From NCBI GenBank assembly GCA_945957335.1, contig CAMFLJ010000073.1, forward strand, positions 1-13,745: DNA of 13,745 nucleotides, in the 5' to 3' direction. The notes under the pieces were generated by a model. It made no database searches, was not told the DNA's origin, and saw only the letters and a program-made list of their open reading frames with translations. Numbering within the stretch: position 1 is the first letter of the stretch; each line of letters opens with the position of its first letter. Positions 12,520 to 13,745 of this stretch are shown here, piece by piece. The position numbers and the translations under genes are program-made. The stretch comes from an uncultured Actinomycetes bacterium (GTDB lineage Bacteria > Actinomycetota > Acidimicrobiia > Acidimicrobiales > Acidimicrobilacustridaceae).

Positions 12520-13016
12520 CCCTTGGACGCCTTCTTCGCCTGGTGGCGCTTGTTGGCGGCCCGGGCCTGGGCGGCCGAGCGCTTGGTGGCTCCGGTGCGG
12601 CGCTTGGCCTTGGTGGAGGAGGCCGAGGCCTTGCCCTTGCCGGCGGCGGCCTGGCGGGCGGGGGCCTTCTTGTGGCGGCGGGCGGCAGCGAGGCGCTCGG
12701 CCTTGAGGGCGTCGGCGCTGTCCTGGGCGACCTTGGCCAGGCGGGCCGAGACCCGGGCCAGCGCGTCCTCGAACGCCTCAGCCTTGCGAGCCGTCTTCGA
12801 CCACGTGGCCGAGGCCTTGCCCCGACTGCGGTCCTTGCCGACCTGCCTGGCCGCGCCCCGGCGGTAGTTCTTGGCGTACTTGTCGCGGGCCCGGCGCACC
12901 CGCTGGTGGACGGCGACGAGCTCGTCCTCGTCGAGCTTGCGCAGCTTGCCGGGCTGGATCTCGCGGAGCAGCTCCTGCTCGGCCGCGTTGAGCATCGACC
13001 AGATGTCGTTCTTCAT
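12516..13016 (-). CDS. Small basic protein with histone-H1-like tail
   Basis: Protein of 166 residues with two parts. Residues 1-105 are charged and helical (MKNDIWSMLNAAEQELLREI, then LDEDELVAVHQRVRRARDKY), with a mixed amphipathic stretch near 75-100. Residues about 105-166 are a low-complexity Lys/Ala/Arg tail (RRHKKAPARQ, KGKASASSTKAKRRTGATKR, NKRHQAKKASKG), like the C-terminal tails of actinobacterial HupB or eukaryotic H1. Such tails bind DNA or RNA without sequence preference, so a nucleoid-associated or RNA-binding role is plausible, but I do not recognise the N-terminal domain. The ATG at 13016 has GGAGG seven bases upstream (GGAGGCGACG-ATG). Its stop overlaps the luciferase-like start by GTGA, an odd pairing of a probable DNA-binding protein with an oxidoreductase. 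Confidence 0.85.
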   Translation of the reverse strand: MKNDIWSMLNAAEQELLREIQPGKLRKLDEDELVAVHQRVRRARDKYAKNYRRGAARQVGKDRSRGKASATWSKTARKAEAFEDALARVSARLAKVAQDSADALKAERLAAARRHKKAPARQAAAGKGKASASSTKAKRRTGATKRSAAQARAANKRHQAKKASKG

Positions 13017-13028
13017 CGTCGCCTCCGT

Positions 13029-13079
13029 CGGGCGGGACCGGTGCCCGCGCCTGACCCCAGCCTGTCCGGTCCCGGCCCG
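13029..13079. repeat. Long inverted repeat in the divergent region 13017-13158
   Basis: CGGGC-GGGACCGG (13029-13041) faces CCGGTCCC-g-GCCCG (13066-13079): 13 pairs with one bulged G and a 24-base loop. It lies just upstream of the ribosome site of the basic-tail gene, so it could be an operator or leader fold for the minus operon. No clear promoter hexamers are visible. Confidence 0.5.
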
Positions 13080-13158
13080 CTCTGCACGACGGCAGAGGCA
13101 TGTGCCACACCGGGGCCCGTCCCGTTCAGACCGGCGCGCGACGTGCCGAAGAACCCAC

Positions 13159-13745
13159 GTGCTGCGACGTGTACGACGAGGTGTTGGGCTGCGCGTGGCG
13201 CTGCTGGTGGTGGTGCTGGTCCCCCTCGTGGGCTTCGCCGCGACTGCGGCATCGAGCGCGCGCCAGGCCAATCGCACGGCGACGGCGGCCGACGAGCTGC
13301 GGAGTGCCGCGTCGAGCGTCGCCACGTTCACCTCGCTCCAGGCCGCGCTCTACGTCGAGCACTTCTGGGCGGGCGCGTCCGACGCCATCCGCCAGCTCGG
13401 TGTCGACCCCTCGGCCATGGGGCCGGTGCTCGGCTACGAGCCCACGGCCGAGCTGACCGCCGCCCGCCGCCAGGTCGACGAGCGCGTCGAGACCGGTGTC
13501 GACCCCCAGCTCGACGCCCTCCTCGCCGAGGCCCGCACCGATGGCATCAGCCCCCGCGGGCAGCGAGGCCCCTACGGGCAGGCCGAGCGCCACATCGACG
13601 ACCAGATCCACACGGCCCTCGACCAGCTGAACGACGCGACGTCCCGGATCGCCGGCACCGTCGATCTGTCCCAGGCCGCCGGCGTGCTGGTGGCGACGGT
13701 GGACGTGCGGCGTCAGGTGTTCCTTCTCACGGCCAACCTCTTCGG
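13159..13745 (+). CDS. Membrane-anchored sensor-like protein, 3' end outside the window
   Basis: The first 195 codons of a gene that runs off the window. The GTG at 13159 gives a basic N-terminus (MLRRVRRGVGLR), then one hydrophobic helix VALLVVVLVPLVGFAATAA (about 13-31), the layout of a sensor signal anchor. What follows is helical and probably extracytoplasmic: SSVATFTSLQAALYVEHFWA, DERVETGVDPQLDALLAEAR, AERHIDDQIHTALDQLND. This resembles the N-terminal sensing regions of actinobacterial histidine kinases, chemoreceptors or GGDEF/EAL proteins (for example nitrate/nitrite-sensing-like helical domains), but the output domain is not in view. An in-frame GTG at 13102 would add 19 residues with no membrane signal and is less likely. 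No clear Shine-Dalgarno is seen. It is divergent from the basic-tail gene with 142 bp between. Confidence 0.75.
   Translation, partial: MLRRVRRGVGLRVALLVVVLVPLVGFAATAASSARQANRTATAADELRSAASSVATFTSLQAALYVEHFWAGASDAIRQLGVDPSAMGPVLGYEPTAELTAARRQVDERVETGVDPQLDALLAEARTDGISPRGQRGPYGQAERHIDDQIHTALDQLNDATSRIAGTVDLSQAAGVLVATVDVRRQVFLLTANLF

Noticed and set aside
13017..13331. Longer start for the histone-tail gene
   Set aside because: The ATG at 13016 has a good GGAGG site, and the extension runs antisense to the sensor-like gene.
1..13745. Mobile elements, prophage genes, CRISPR repeats or a toxin-antitoxin pair
   Set aside because: No transposase, integrase or regular direct repeats were seen, and base composition is even throughout.

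Overview
The window is about 13.7 kb of very GC-rich DNA with many GTG starts and 4-bp start/stop overlaps. It carries two enzymes of coenzyme F420 families (a small flavin/F420 split-barrel protein and a luciferase-like oxidoreductase). Together these suggest an actinobacterium; an Acidimicrobiia-type lineage (Ilumatobacter/Iamia-like) is my guess, not shown by a marker gene. I see no rRNA, convincing tRNA, transposase, integrase, phage gene or CRISPR array.

Layout. A GNAT acetyltransferase (+, possibly cut at its 5' end) converges on a membrane protein with a signal peptide and a His-rich exported domain (-). A gene-free stretch of about 300 bp follows, packed with hairpins and operator-like sequence. 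It fronts a tight + operon: F420/FMN split-barrel protein, aldo/keto reductase, and a two-hotdog MaoC-like hydratase. That operon collides with a five-gene minus operon, the two sharing a CTAG that holds both stop codons. In transcription order the minus operon is: crotonase-fold protein resembling EchA20, three different short-chain dehydrogenases (SDRs), and a LysR-type regulator. A divergent promoter region with a dense cluster of GCCGAT/ATCGGC half-sites separates it from two + genes: an uncharacterised protein with two EthD-like halves, and a Baeyer-Villiger-type flavin monooxygenase with a long N-terminal extension. These converge on a minus pair: a short protein with a histone-H1-like tail, overlapping an F420-type luciferase-like oxidoreductase. 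The window ends inside a membrane-anchored sensor-like gene (+).

How it may work together (inference). The centre (about 2.2-12.5 kb) looks like a catabolic island for a cyclic, probably terpenoid or steroid-like, ketone or acid handled partly as CoA thioesters. A BVMO could insert oxygen next to a ketone, SDR/AKR enzymes would interconvert alcohols and ketones, the MaoC protein would hydrate an enoyl-CoA, and the EchA20-like crotonase would open a ring by hydrolysis. From memory, one SDR resembles mycobacterial IpdF, which acts close to EchA20 in steroid ring C/D breakdown. The other genes of that pathway (fadD3, ipdAB, ipdC, fadE30) are not here, so the substrate stays open. The LysR gene at the end of the operon and an ATC-N9-GAT (T-N11-A) site midway between the divergent starts fit a locally controlled regulon. 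A near-copy of the same operator upstream of the F420/AKR/MaoC operon may tie the two sets together.
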